A DNA stretch of 64,000 bases, from NCBI GenBank assembly GCA_041397765.1, contig JAWKWA010000003.1, positions 186,001 to 250,000 of the forward strand. The letters run 5' to 3'. A program made the position numbers and the translations under genes. The DNA comes from JAWKWA01 sp041397765 (lineage in GTDB: Bacteria > Pseudomonadota > Alphaproteobacteria > Rhizobiales > Hyphomicrobiaceae). Position 1 is the stretch's first letter. Each line of letters opens with the position of its first letter. The notes below the pieces were generated by a model. The model did no database searches and was not told the DNA's origin. It saw nothing but the letters and a program-made list of their open reading frames with translations. Shown piece by piece: positions 48,718 through 58,035 of the stretch.

Positions 48718-48884
48718 CGGATTTGAGTGAGTTGCGCGTCGTGAAATCGTGAGTAGGTGGTAGTCGGGTCAAGTCGCAACTCACTATTCACGACCTCACA
48801 ACTTACAACTCGCAACTCACAACTCGCGAATCAGCATCTCGACCGAACGCCCCGGCAAGCTCTCTCTCCATCCGGAGACCTGAC
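48718..48884. repeat. Repetitive spacer between soxB and soxD
   Basis: AGTGAGTTGCG (48726-48736) and CGCAACTCACT (48775-48785) are exact inverted copies; GTCGTGAA and TTCACGAC form a second pair in a crossed (A-B-A'-B') order. The rest is a run of short related words such as CAACTCACAACTCGC. No gene is seen. Confidence 0.7.
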
Positions 48885-49178
48885 ATGCGCATCGACTGCC
48901 CCTATTGCGGCCTCAGAGACGCGAGCGAGTTCTTCTATCAGGGCGACGCCGAGCGCGTGCGTCCCGCGGTCGGCGAGGCCGATGCGGAGAAATGGCTCGC
49001 CTACGTCTACGAGCGTGACAATCCCAAGGGGCCGCTGAAGGAGTTCTGGCTGCACCTCCATGGCTGCCGCCAGGTGCTCGTCGTCGAGCGCAACACCGCC
49101 ACGCACGAGATGCTGTCGGTCGCACCGGCCCGCGACGTGATCCTCGCGCGGAACGCTGCCGCCAAGGGAGGAAGCTGA
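48885..49178 (+). CDS. soxD: Sarcosine oxidase subunit delta
   Basis: A 97-residue small subunit. MRIDCPYCGLRDASEFFYQG gives two zinc cysteines, HGCRQVLVVERN gives another, and LKEFWLHLHGC the histidine region. It is a structural subunit that binds zinc and contacts alpha. Its stop overlaps the soxA start by one base (TGATG). Confidence 0.95.
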   Translation: MRIDCPYCGLRDASEFFYQGDAERVRPAVGEADAEKWLAYVYERDNPKGPLKEFWLHLHGCRQVLVVERNTATHEMLSVAPARDVILARNAAAKGGS

Positions 49179-52100
49179 TGGCGCGGAACGGCAGACGGCT
49201 CGCCGCGGGCGGACGCATCGATCGCGTCAAGCGCCTGACTTTCCACTTCGACAACAAGCGCTTCGTCGGCCATCCCGGCGACACGCTCGCCTCCGCGCTG
49301 CTCGCCAATGGCGTGCACCTCGTCGGCAGGAGCTTCAAATATCACCGCCCGCGCGGCATCGTTTCGGCCGGCGTCGAGGAGCCCAACGCCCTCGTCACCC
49401 TGCGCACAGGCGGCCGGCAGGAGCCCAACTGCCCCGCGCCCGTGACCGAGCTCTATGACGGCCTCGTCTCGCGCAGCCAGAACGCCTGGCCCTCGCCGCG
49501 CTTCGACGCGATGGGCATCAACGATTTCTTCAAGCCGTTCCTGTCGGCGGGCTTCTATTACAAGACCTTCATGGGCCCGACGCGCAAGTCGTGGATGTTC
49601 TTCGAGCCCTTCATCAGGAAGGCGGCCGGCCTCGGCGCCGCCGCTAGCAAGGCCGACCCCGACCGCTACGAGAAGGTCAACGCCTTCTGCGACGTGCTCA
49701 TCGTCGGTGGCGGGCCGGCCGGGCTCGCGGCCGCGGTCGCCGCTGGCCGCGCCGGCGCCCGTGTCGTTCTCGCCGAGCAGGATTTCGAGCTCGGCGGCTG
49801 GCTGTTGCGCGAGCCGATCGGCTCGCCCGCCGATCACTGGCTCGGCGCCGCCCGGGCCGAGCTCGCGCAACTGCCCAATGTGCGGGTCATGACGCGGACC
49901 ACCGTGTTCGGCGCCTATGACGGCGGCACGTTCGGGCTCCTCGAGCGGGTCGCCGATCACAAGAAGGTGCCCGACGAGGGCGAGCCGCGCCAGCGCTACG
50001 TCGTGCTGCGCGCCACCCGCGCGGTCATCGCAGCGGGCGCTGTCGAGCGGCCGATTCCCTTTGGCGACAACGACCGTCCCGGCGTCATGCTGGCGGGCGC
50101 GGTGCGCGCCTATCTCAACCGCCACGCCGTCGTCGCCGGCCGGCGGATGGTGCTCTTCACTTGCCATGACGGCGCCTATCCGACCGCGTTCGACATGAAG
50201 GCGGCGGGTGCCGCCGTCACCATCGTCGACGCCCGCAAGGGACCGACGCCGGCCATGAAGGCGGCGGGCGAACTGGGGCTCGAGGTGATCGCCGGCCATG
50301 CCCTCGCCGAGACGCGCGGCAAGACGCGCGTGCGCGCCGCCGTGGTCGCGCCGTTCGACATCGACAAGGAGACCTGCGACAGCGGCTGGCGGGAGATCCC
50401 GTGCGATCTCGTCGCGGTCTCGGGCGGCTATGATCCACAGGTGCATCTCGCCACCCAGCGTGGTGGGCGCAAGGCCGTCTGGGCGCCCGCCCTCGGCTGC
50501 CTCGTCCCCGGCGGTGAGCCGGACGTGCAGATCCATGCCGGCGCCATGAAGGGAACCTTCGGTACGCCCGAATGCATCGCCGAGGGCTTCGCCGCCGGCC
50601 GCCGTGCCGCCGGCGAGGTGGGTGCCAAAGGTGCGGCCGGTGACCTCCCCGTGCCCGACGGGCTTCCCGCCAGCGGCATCGCCGAGGGCTTCAAACCGGT
50701 CTTCGACGTCAAGCCGCCGGCCGCCTTGCGCGAGAGGAAGCGCTTCATCGACCAGCAGAACGACGTCTCGGCCTCCGACGTGAAGCTCGCCCATCGCGAG
50801 GGCTATGTCTCGGTCGAGCACCTGAAGCGCTATACGACGCTCGGCATGGCGACCGAGCAGGGCAAGCTCGCCAACGTCGTGGCGCTCGCCCAGATGGCGA
50901 AACTGCGCGGGCTCGACATCTCCGCCGTCGGCACGACCGGCTACCGGCCGCCCTACACGCCCGTGCCCCTCGGCGCCATCGCCGCCCACGAGAGCGACCA
51001 CCATGTCCGCCCCGTGCGCGTCACCCCGTTCCACGACTGGAACGAGAAGATCGGCACGGTCTTCCTCGACACGGGGCTCTGGAAGCGGCCCTGGTACTAC
51101 CCGATGAAGGGCGAGACCATCAACGAGGCCTACCGGCGCGAGGCCAAGGCCGTGCGCGAGACCGTCGGCATGGTCGACGTCTCGACGCTCGGCAAGATCG
51201 ACGTGCAGGGCCCCGACGCACCGGAGTTCCTGAACCGCGTCTACGTGAACGGCTGGAAATCGCTCGAGGTCGGCAAGGCGCGCTACGGCATCATGCTGCG
51301 CGAGGACGGCTATGTCTTCGACGACGGCACCACCACGCGCATCTCCGAGCACCACTATTTCATGACCACCACCACCGCCGAGGCGGCCAAGGTCATGATG
51401 CATCTGGAATGGCTGCTGCAGGCCGCCTGGCCGGAGCTGAAGGTGCATGTCACCTCGGTCACCGACCAGTGGGGCGGCGTGGCGATCGCCGGTCCGAACG
51501 CGCGCGCCCTCCTCAAGGACGCCATTCCCTCGATCGATTTCTCCAACGAGGCCTTCCCCTTCATGGGCTACCGCACCGGCACCGCCGAGGGCGGTATCCC
51601 GGTGCGCGTCCATCGCATCTCCTTCTCGGGCGAGCTCGCCTATGAGGTGTTCTGCGGCGCCGGTCACGGCTCGGCGCTCTGCGACCTCCTCTTCGAGAAG
51701 GGCAAGCGCCACGGCCTGGTGCTATATGGCGTCGAGGCGCTCGGCACGCTGAGGATCGAGAAGGGCCATGTGGCGGGCGGCGAGATCGACGGGCGCACCA
51801 CGCTCGAGGATCTCGGCCTCGAGAAGATGGCGTCCAAGGCCAAGCCCTATATCGGCTCGGTGCTGCGCCAGCGTCCCGACATGACGAGCCCGGCCCGTCA
51901 GCGTTTCGTCGGCCTGAAGGCGGTCGATCCCAACACGCGCATCCGTCCGGGCATGATCCTGCAGCCGCACAAGGGACCCCATCAGGGCCACGGCCTCGGC
52001 CATGTGACGGCCACCACCTACAGCCCGGTGCTCGGCCAGTCGATCGGCCTCGGCCTCGTCGCGGCGGGCCTTGCACGCAAGGGCGAGATCGTCGATGCGG

Positions 52101-52186
52101 TCTATCCGCTGAAGGGCGACGTCACCGCCGTCGAGATCGTCTCGCCGCATTTCTTCGATCCGGAGGGGAAGCGCCAGAATGGTTGA
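49178..52186 (+). CDS. soxA: Sarcosine oxidase subunit alpha
   Basis: A 1002-residue subunit. Domains: N-terminal 2Fe-2S-type plug without the cluster (about 10-110, FHFDNKRFVGHPGDTLASAL), NAD-binding oxidoreductase (about 165-470, CDVLIVGGGPAGLAAAVAAG and RAVIAAGAVERPIPFGDNDR), a linker, then a GcvT-like tetrahydrofolate-binding domain (about 600-1000, GMVDVSTLGKIDVQGPDAPE, ARYGIMLREDGYVFDDGTTT). The last domain passes the one-carbon unit to folate. Start fixed by the overlap with soxD; GGGAGGAAGC precedes it. Confidence 0.97.
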   Translation: MARNGRRLAAGGRIDRVKRLTFHFDNKRFVGHPGDTLASALLANGVHLVGRSFKYHRPRGIVSAGVEEPNALVTLRTGGRQEPNCPAPVTELYDGLVSRSQNAWPSPRFDAMGINDFFKPFLSAGFYYKTFMGPTRKSWMFFEPFIRKAAGLGAAASKADPDRYEKVNAFCDVLIVGGGPAGLAAAVAAGRAGARVVLAEQDFELGGWLLREPIGSPADHWLGAARAELAQLPNVRVMTRTTVFGAYDGGTFGLLERVADHKKVPDEGEPRQRYVVLRATRAVIAAGAVERPIPFGDNDRPGVMLAGAVRAYLNRHAVVAGRRMVLFTCHDGAYPTAFDMKAAGAAVTIVDARKGPTPAMKAAGELGLEVIAGHALAETRGKTRVRAAVVAPFDIDKETCDSGWREIPCDLVAVSGGYDPQVHLATQRGGRKAVWAPALGCLVPGGEPDVQIHAGAMKGTFGTPECIAEGFAAGRRAAGEVGAKGAAGDLPVPDGLPASGIAEGFKPVFDVKPPAALRERKRFIDQQNDVSASDVKLAHREGYVSVEHLKRYTTLGMATEQGKLANVVALAQMAKLRGLDISAVGTTGYRPPYTPVPLGAIAAHESDHHVRPVRVTPFHDWNEKIGTVFLDTGLWKRPWYYPMKGETINEAYRREAKAVRETVGMVDVSTLGKIDVQGPDAPEFLNRVYVNGWKSLEVGKARYGIMLREDGYVFDDGTTTRISEHHYFMTTTTAEAAKVMMHLEWLLQAAWPELKVHVTSVTDQWGGVAIAGPNARALLKDAIPSIDFSNEAFPFMGYRTGTAEGGIPVRVHRISFSGELAYEVFCGAGHGSALCDLLFEKGKRHGLVLYGVEALGTLRIEKGHVAGGEIDGRTTLEDLGLEKMASKAKPYIGSVLRQRPDMTSPARQRFVGLKAVDPNTRIRPGMILQPHKGPHQGHGLGHVTATTYSPVLGQSIGLGLVAAGLARKGEIVDAVYPLKGDVTAVEIVSPHFFDPEGKRQNG

Positions 52187-52799
52187 GATCGCCTCCGCCC
52201 TCGCGGGCGTCCTGAAGCCTGGCCGCCACGGGCCGCCGGCCAAGACCGCCGGCCTCACCCTTTCCGAGGTGAAGGGCCGCGACGTCGTCCAGGTCGGCGC
52301 CTGGCGCGAAACGGTGGACCGGGTGCGCGAGAAGCTCGCCTACGATCTCGGCACCCCGCCGGCCACCGGCACGCGGGCCGCGGTGACCGCAGGCGAGCGG
52401 ACCGTCATCCCGGTCGGCCCGGACAAGTTCCTGGTGGTCGCTCCCGCCTCCGACAACCTCTTCCAGAAGCTCTCGGCCGCCTTTCCCGCCAGCGAGGCGG
52501 TGGTGACCGAGCTCGGCCATTCGCGCGCCATCCTGCGCATCGCCGGCCCCAACGCCCGCGATCTCGTCGCCCGCTATCTCGCCGTCGATCTCGACCCTTC
52601 CGTCTTCCCCGTCGGTAGTTTCGCCGCCTCGGGACTCCACGGCGTCGGCGTGCTGCTGCACTATGTCCGCGACATGGGCGGCTCGTCGGTGTTCGAGGCG
52701 CCGGTCTTCGATCTCTATCTGCCGCGCAGCTTCGCCGCCTCCCTGACCGAGGGCGTTCTCCACGTCGCCGAGCAGTGGCCATGTCAGGTCGAGGCCTGA
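52179..52799 (+). CDS. soxG: Sarcosine oxidase subunit gamma
   Basis: A 206-residue subunit overlapping soxA by eight bases. GcvT-like fold: VTELGHSRAILRIAGPNARD, VDLDPSVFPVGSFAASGL, LLHYVRDMGGSSVFEAPVFD. It completes the soxBDAG operon. Often folate genes (folD, purU, glyA) follow; none does here. Confidence 0.93.
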   Translation: MVEIASALAGVLKPGRHGPPAKTAGLTLSEVKGRDVVQVGAWRETVDRVREKLAYDLGTPPATGTRAAVTAGERTVIPVGPDKFLVVAPASDNLFQKLSAAFPASEAVVTELGHSRAILRIAGPNARDLVARYLAVDLDPSVFPVGSFAASGLHGVGVLLHYVRDMGGSSVFEAPVFDLYLPRSFAASLTEGVLHVAEQWPCQVEA

Positions 52800-52921
52800 G
52801 GGACCGCCTCGCGCGGTCTTGCGTCGGGAGAAAAATGACGGAATTCCAGTTGGTTAGTCGCCCGTTTACCAATTGATCGCACCATCGGCGCGCCATTCAG
52901 TGAAGAGCCGCCGAGGTCGAG

Positions 52922-54262
52922 ATGAGCACTGGTGCCGAGAAGTCCGAGCCTGAGATCGCCGATGCCCTCGCTGAGACGGCCGGTGCTGCCGCGGCTGTCG
53001 CCGGCGCGGTTGGCGCTGGAGACGCCGCTCCGCCGGCCTCCGTCCCCGCCCCCGAGAAGGCCGCCCTCGATCTCGCCGAGGCCGAGAAGGTGCTGGCCCT
53101 CCCGCAGCTCCTGAAGGCCATTTCCGAGCGCTACGAGAAGCCGCTGCAGAAGATCGTCACCGAGATCGCGCGGCTCTCCTTCGGCCGCGGCAAGGTCGCG
53201 ACCGAGGAATACTTCACGCTCCGCCTCTTCGACGATGCCAACATCGTCGGCGAGAAGTCGGCCTTCGCCGGCATGAAGGGCATGCGCGACGTCTGGATCG
53301 AGGCGAACTACAACTCGCACTGGTTCGGTCCGATGAGCGACAAGCTCGCCTTCGATACGCTGATCGGCGGTTTCGGGCTGCCCGTCATCAGGACGCGGGC
53401 CTATTATTCGGCCGATCAGAACGTCCGCTCGCTCAACATGCTGCGCACGCCGGAAGCGCTTTCGGCCTTCCTCAAGGACCCCGCCAGCTATCCCTTCTTC
53501 GGCAAGCCGAAATCCTCCTCCCTCTCGCTCGGCTCGGCGAGCGCCGTCGCCTACGAGGCCGAGGGCGATCTGGTCCGCCTGCAGAACGGCAAGAGCATCC
53601 CCCTTGCCCAGCTCGTCCGCGAGATCGTCGCCAATTTCGGCTCGGGCTATCTCTTCCAGGAGCGCGTCAAGCCGCATGAGGGCGTGCGCGCCATCTGCGG
53701 CGAGCGTATCGCCACCGTCCGCCTCTACACGCTGAACGGCAAATCCGGGCCGAAGGTGTTCCGCGGCGTCTGGAAGATCCCGGCCGGTCGCAACATGGCC
53801 GACAATTTCTGGCGCAAGGGCAACATCCTCGCCGCCTTCGACTACGAAAGCGGCGCGATCACCCGGGCCATCACCGGCTTCGCGCTCGACCAGAAGGAGC
53901 TCTCGCACCACCCCGACACCGGCCATCCCCTGGTCGGCGCCGTCATCCCGAACTTCGAGGAAGTGGTGGCTCTCGCCCTCGATGGCGCCCGCGTCTTCTC
54001 CGAGATCCCGCTGATCGGCTGGGACATCGCCCCGACCGACGAGGGCGGCGTCATCGTCGAGGGCAATTTCGCGCCCGACTTCAAGCTCGTGCAGATGGCC
54101 GAGCGCCGCGGCATTCTCGATGCCGAGCTCGCCGCCTTCCTCGAGGAGAGCCGCGCCGCCCACAAGGCGCACAAGGCCGAATCGAAGCGCAAGATCAAGG
54201 AATTCGCCCGCGACGACATGAAGAAGTTCGTCAAGGGCTCGGGCCTGAGGAAGAAGGCCTGA
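52922..54262 (+). CDS. Sugar-transfer associated ATP-grasp domain protein
   Basis: A 446-residue protein. After an Ala/Pro-rich N-terminus (about 1-50) comes ANYNSHWFGPMSDKLAFDTL, then IGGFGLPVIRTRAYYSADQN, and an ATP-grasp C-terminus with GSGYLFQERVKPHEGV, RLYTLNGKSGPKVF, PLIGWDIAPTDEGGVIVEGN. This matches the ATPgrasp_ST group, found with polysaccharide genes and thought to ligate or transfer small groups onto sugars. Here no glycan cluster is adjacent. The tail is basic (SKRKIKEFARDDMKKFVKGS). Confidence 0.8.
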   Translation: MSTGAEKSEPEIADALAETAGAAAAVAGAVGAGDAAPPASVPAPEKAALDLAEAEKVLALPQLLKAISERYEKPLQKIVTEIARLSFGRGKVATEEYFTLRLFDDANIVGEKSAFAGMKGMRDVWIEANYNSHWFGPMSDKLAFDTLIGGFGLPVIRTRAYYSADQNVRSLNMLRTPEALSAFLKDPASYPFFGKPKSSSLSLGSASAVAYEAEGDLVRLQNGKSIPLAQLVREIVANFGSGYLFQERVKPHEGVRAICGERIATVRLYTLNGKSGPKVFRGVWKIPAGRNMADNFWRKGNILAAFDYESGAITRAITGFALDQKELSHHPDTGHPLVGAVIPNFEEVVALALDGARVFSEIPLIGWDIAPTDEGGVIVEGNFAPDFKLVQMAERRGILDAELAAFLEESRAAHKAHKAESKRKIKEFARDDMKKFVKGSGLRKKA

Positions 54263-54327
54263 CGCCGAGCTCCCGGGGAGCATGCGGCCCCGGGCGCGAA
54301 AGGGCGGCCCGTCGTGACGTGTAGGAG

Positions 54328-54360
54328 GGGCGGGACCGGGTGTCCCGCCCTTGCGCTTTC
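54328..54360 (+). terminator. Hairpin terminator after the ATP-grasp gene
   Basis: GGGCGGGAC (54328-54336) and GTCCCGCCC (54342-54350) form a nine-base-pair stem with a five-base loop, followed by TTGCGCTTTC. The tail is only moderately T-rich. Confidence 0.55.
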
Positions 54361-54509
54361 CGCCGCCCCAAGGTCCGGTGCGAGCCTTGGCTGTGGACGC
54401 TTTCACCGCGAGCGGCTAAACCTGCCGCCTTGGGCGCCGGCCTTCGTTCTCGATTGCCTTGAGGGCCAGAGCCGGCGCCGAGGCAAATCCCCGAGGGAGC
54501 GAGAGGCCC

Positions 54510-56531
54510 ATGGCCGACAAGAGTGCCGCGAAGGCGAAAGCTGCCGGCGCGAGCCACAAGGACATGGCGAACGCGATCCGTGCGCTCGCCATGGATGCCG
54601 TCGAGAAGGCGAAATCCGGCCACCCGGGCATGCCGATGGGCATGGCCGATGTCGCCACCGTCCTCTTCACCCGCTTCCTCAAATTCGATGCCTCCGCCCC
54701 CGACTGGCCCGATCGCGACCGCTTCGTGCTGTCGGCCGGCCACGGCTCGATGCTGCTCTATGCGCTGCTCCACCTGACCGGCTATCCCGGCATGGACATC
54801 GAGCAGTTGAAATCGTTCCGCCAGTGGGGATCGATGACCGCCGGCCATCCCGAGCACGGCCATGCACCGGGCATCGAGACCACCACCGGTCCCCTTGGCC
54901 AGGGTCTCGCCAACGCCGTCGGCATGGCGCTCGCCGAGCGCCTTCTCGCCGCCCGGCATGGGGCGGACGTGGTCGATCATACGACCTATGTGATCGCCGG
55001 CGACGGCTGCCTCATGGAGGGCATCAGCCACGAGGCGATCTCGCTCGCCGGCCATCTGAAGCTGTCGAAGCTCGTCGTCCTGTTCGACGACAACCAGATC
55101 TCGATCGACGGTCCGACCTCGCTCGCCGTCACCGACGACCAGTGCAAGCGCTTCGAGGCGTGTGGCTGGCGCACCATGTCGGTCGACGGCCACGACCCGG
55201 ACGCGATCGCTGCGGCGCTCGAAGCGGCCAAGGGTGGTGATCGCCCGGTGATGATCGCCTGCCGGACGGTGATCGGCTGGGGCGCGCCCAACAAGCAGGG
55301 CACCGCCGCGACGCACGGCTCACCGCTCGGGCCCGACGAGATCGCCGCCACCCGCAAGGCGATCGGCTGGAACCATCCGCCCTTCGAGATCCCGGCGCCT
55401 GTGCTGGAGGCCTGGCGGGCGGCGGGCCTGCGCGGTGCCGCGGCGCGGGCGCGCTGGGAGACGGCCGCCGGCCGGCTCGGGCCCGACACCCGGGCCCGGC
55501 TCGCCGAGCCGCTCGATGCCGCCGCGATCGCCCGTATCGGCGAGACCGTCGCCGGCCTGAAGCAGAAATTCCTGACCGAGAAGCCCAAGCTCGCGACCCG
55601 CGTGTCGTCGCAGCAGGTCATCGAGGCGCTGATGCCGGCCGTCCCGGCCCTGATCGGCGGCTCGGCCGACCTGACGGGCTCGAACGGCACCCGCACCTCC
55701 GCCCACAAGCCGGTGAAGCCCGGCGACTTTTCCGGAAACTACATCCATTACGGCGTGCGCGAACACGGCATGGCCGCGGCCATGAACGGCATGGCGCTGC
55801 ATGGCGGGCTCGTACCCTATGGCGGCACCTTCCTGGTCTTCACCGACTATTGCCGCCCCTCCATCCGCCTGTCGGCGCTGATGAAGCAGCGTGTCGTCTA
55901 TGTGATGACCCACGATTCGATCGGCCTTGGCGAGGACGGACCGACCCATCAGCCGGTCGAGCATCTGGCGGCCCTGCGGGCGATCCCGAACCTCCTCGTG
56001 CTGCGCCCCGCCGATGCGGTCGAGACGGCCGAATGCTGGGAGATCGCGCTGCGCTCGGCCGCAACGCCGTCGGTCCTGGCGCTGACCCGCCAGAACCTGC
56101 CGACGTTGCGCACCAGCGACGACGGCGCGGAAAATCTCTCCGCGCGCGGCGGCTACGTCATCCGCGACAGCAAGTGGCGCCGCGACGTCACGCTGATCGC
56201 CACCGGCTCGGAGGTCGCGCTCGCCGTCGAGGCGGCCGAGGCCCTGGCCGGTAACGAGATCAACGCCGCCGTCGTCTCCATGCCCTCGGTCGAGCTCTTC
56301 ATGAAGCAGCCCAAGGCCTACCGGAAGGAGATCCTCGGCAAGGCGCCGCGTCTCGCCATCGAGGCGGGGCTGCGCCAGGGCTGGGACCGCCTGCTCGGGG
56401 CCGAGGGGACCTTCATCGGCATGACCGGCTTCGGGGCTTCGGCGCCATTCGAGGTGCTCTATCGCGAGTTCGGCATCACCACCGAGCGCATCGTCGAGGT
56501 GGCGCGCCAGCTCGTCGACGAGGCCGAATAG
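54510..56531 (+). CDS. tkt: Transketolase
   Basis: A 673-residue thiamine diphosphate enzyme of the pentose phosphate pathway and Calvin cycle. Start at 54510 (MADKSAAKAKAAGASHKDMA). Motifs: KSGHPGMPMGMADVATVLF, TGPLGQGLANAVGMALAER, VIAGDGCLMEGISHEAISLA (ThDP/Mg-binding GDG), and NYIHYGVREHGMAAAMNGMA with the catalytic glutamate, plus THDSIGLGEDGPTHQPVEHL. Length normal. pgk follows 110 bases downstream without gap between them. Confidence 0.96.
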   Translation: MADKSAAKAKAAGASHKDMANAIRALAMDAVEKAKSGHPGMPMGMADVATVLFTRFLKFDASAPDWPDRDRFVLSAGHGSMLLYALLHLTGYPGMDIEQLKSFRQWGSMTAGHPEHGHAPGIETTTGPLGQGLANAVGMALAERLLAARHGADVVDHTTYVIAGDGCLMEGISHEAISLAGHLKLSKLVVLFDDNQISIDGPTSLAVTDDQCKRFEACGWRTMSVDGHDPDAIAAALEAAKGGDRPVMIACRTVIGWGAPNKQGTAATHGSPLGPDEIAATRKAIGWNHPPFEIPAPVLEAWRAAGLRGAAARARWETAAGRLGPDTRARLAEPLDAAAIARIGETVAGLKQKFLTEKPKLATRVSSQQVIEALMPAVPALIGGSADLTGSNGTRTSAHKPVKPGDFSGNYIHYGVREHGMAAAMNGMALHGGLVPYGGTFLVFTDYCRPSIRLSALMKQRVVYVMTHDSIGLGEDGPTHQPVEHLAALRAIPNLLVLRPADAVETAECWEIALRSAATPSVLALTRQNLPTLRTSDDGAENLSARGGYVIRDSKWRRDVTLIATGSEVALAVEAAEALAGNEINAAVVSMPSVELFMKQPKAYRKEILGKAPRLAIEAGLRQGWDRLLGAEGTFIGMTGFGASAPFEVLYREFGITTERIVEVARQLVDEAE

Positions 56532-56641
56532 CCGCCGGCCGCGCCGCCCATCGTGCCCCATCCTCGCAGAGCGCAGCCCGGCTTCCCTCGCGCGGGGACG
56601 GGCGCGCCTTGCGCAAGACCTGCAATCGGGAACATTCCGCC

Positions 56642-57856
56642 ATGACCGCCATCGACACGTCGCGAATGAGGACGCCAACGGCTGCCGAGGTGAAGGGCCG
56701 CCGCGTGCTGGTGCGTGCCGATCTCAACGTGCCCGTGAAAGACGGCCGCGTCACCGATGCCACGCGCATCGAGCGCTTCGTGCCGACGGTGCGGGCCCTC
56801 GCCGACGCCGGCGCGCGGGTGATCGTGCTCTCCCATTTCGGCCGGCCGGACGGCGAGAGAAAGCCCGCCATGTCGCTCCGCCCGGTCGCCGCCCGGATGG
56901 CCGAGATGCTGGCGAGGCCGGTCGCCTTTGCCGACGACTGCATCGGCGCACCGGCGGCGACGGCCGTCGCGGCGCTCGGCGACGGCGAGGTACTCGTGCT
57001 CGAGAACACCCGCTTTCATGCCGGCGAGGAGAACAACGACGAGGCCTTCATCGCGGCACTCGCTGCGAACGGCGACATCTATGTCAACGACGCCTTCTCC
57101 TGCGCCCATCGCGCCCATGCCTCGACCGAGGGCATCGCCCGACGCATGCCCGCCTTTGCCGGCCCGCAGATGATGGCCGAGATCGAGGCGCTGCGCGCCG
57201 CCCTCGAGAGCCCGAGACGACCGGTCGTCGCCATCATCGGCGGGGCCAAAGTCTCGACCAAGATCCCGGTGCTGACCAATCTCGCCCGTCGCGTCGACAT
57301 GATGGTGATCGGCGGCGGCATGGCCAACACCTTCCTCCACGCCGACGGCGTCAAGGTCGGCAAGTCGCTCTGCGAGCCCGACTTCGCCGCAACCGTCGCC
57401 CAGATCCGCGCGAGCGCGACCGCGGCCGGTTGCGAGATCCTGCTGCCGCTCGACGCGGTGGTCGCGGCCGAATTCAAGGCGGGAGCGGCCGCCCGCACCG
57501 TCGCGCTCGATCAGGTACCGGCCGACGCCATGATCCTCGACATCGGCCCGGCTACCATCGCCCATCTGGGCACCCGGCTCGGCGCGGCGCACACGCTCCT
57601 GTGGAACGGCCCGGTCGGCGCCTTCGAGATCGCCCCCTTCGGCGAGGGCACGTTCGCGCTGGCCCGCGAGGCCGCCCGGCTGACCAAGGCCGGCAGCCTC
57701 GTCTCGGTCGCGGGCGGCGGCGACACGGTCGCGGCGCTGAACGCCGCCGGCGTCACCGACGACCTCACCTATGTCTCGACGGCCGGCGGCGCCTTCCTCG
57801 AATGGCTCGAGGGCCGCGCGCTGCCGGGCGTCGAGGTGCTCGCCCGGGCCGGCTGA
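56642..57856 (+). CDS. pgk: Phosphoglycerate kinase
   Basis: A 404-residue glycolytic kinase moving phosphate between 1,3-bisphosphoglycerate and ADP. Motifs: GRRVLVRADLNVPVKDGRVT, VIVLSHFGRPDGERKPAMSL, VLENTRFHAGEENNDEAF, VVAIIGGAKVSTKIPVLTNL, and the glycine-rich SVAGGGDTVAALNAAG. Start at 56642. No fused triosephosphate isomerase. Normal length. Confidence 0.97.
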   Translation: MTAIDTSRMRTPTAAEVKGRRVLVRADLNVPVKDGRVTDATRIERFVPTVRALADAGARVIVLSHFGRPDGERKPAMSLRPVAARMAEMLARPVAFADDCIGAPAATAVAALGDGEVLVLENTRFHAGEENNDEAFIAALAANGDIYVNDAFSCAHRAHASTEGIARRMPAFAGPQMMAEIEALRAALESPRRPVVAIIGGAKVSTKIPVLTNLARRVDMMVIGGGMANTFLHADGVKVGKSLCEPDFAATVAQIRASATAAGCEILLPLDAVVAAEFKAGAAARTVALDQVPADAMILDIGPATIAHLGTRLGAAHTLLWNGPVGAFEIAPFGEGTFALAREAARLTKAGSLVSVAGGGDTVAALNAAGVTDDLTYVSTAGGAFLEWLEGRALPGVEVLARAG

Positions 57857-58035
57857 TCGGCGCGAGGTGGAAGGCCGATTGCCGCGTTTGCCACCGATCA
57901 AGGCAAAGTGACCGGCGCCGGGCATGATCCCGTGCGATGCCGTTCGAATTGCGCCATGCTTCTGCGCCATCTCCAGGTCGCAAGGGGTCCGGCACACGGC
58001 ATGCATGACGAGACGCGAAAGGCTCGGGAGCAGGC

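Noticed and set aside
49007..51712. A 901-codon open frame on the minus strand
   Set aside because: Lies entirely opposite soxD/soxA, is rich in Gly, Ala, Arg, Asp and His with no domain, and arises from codon bias in soxA.
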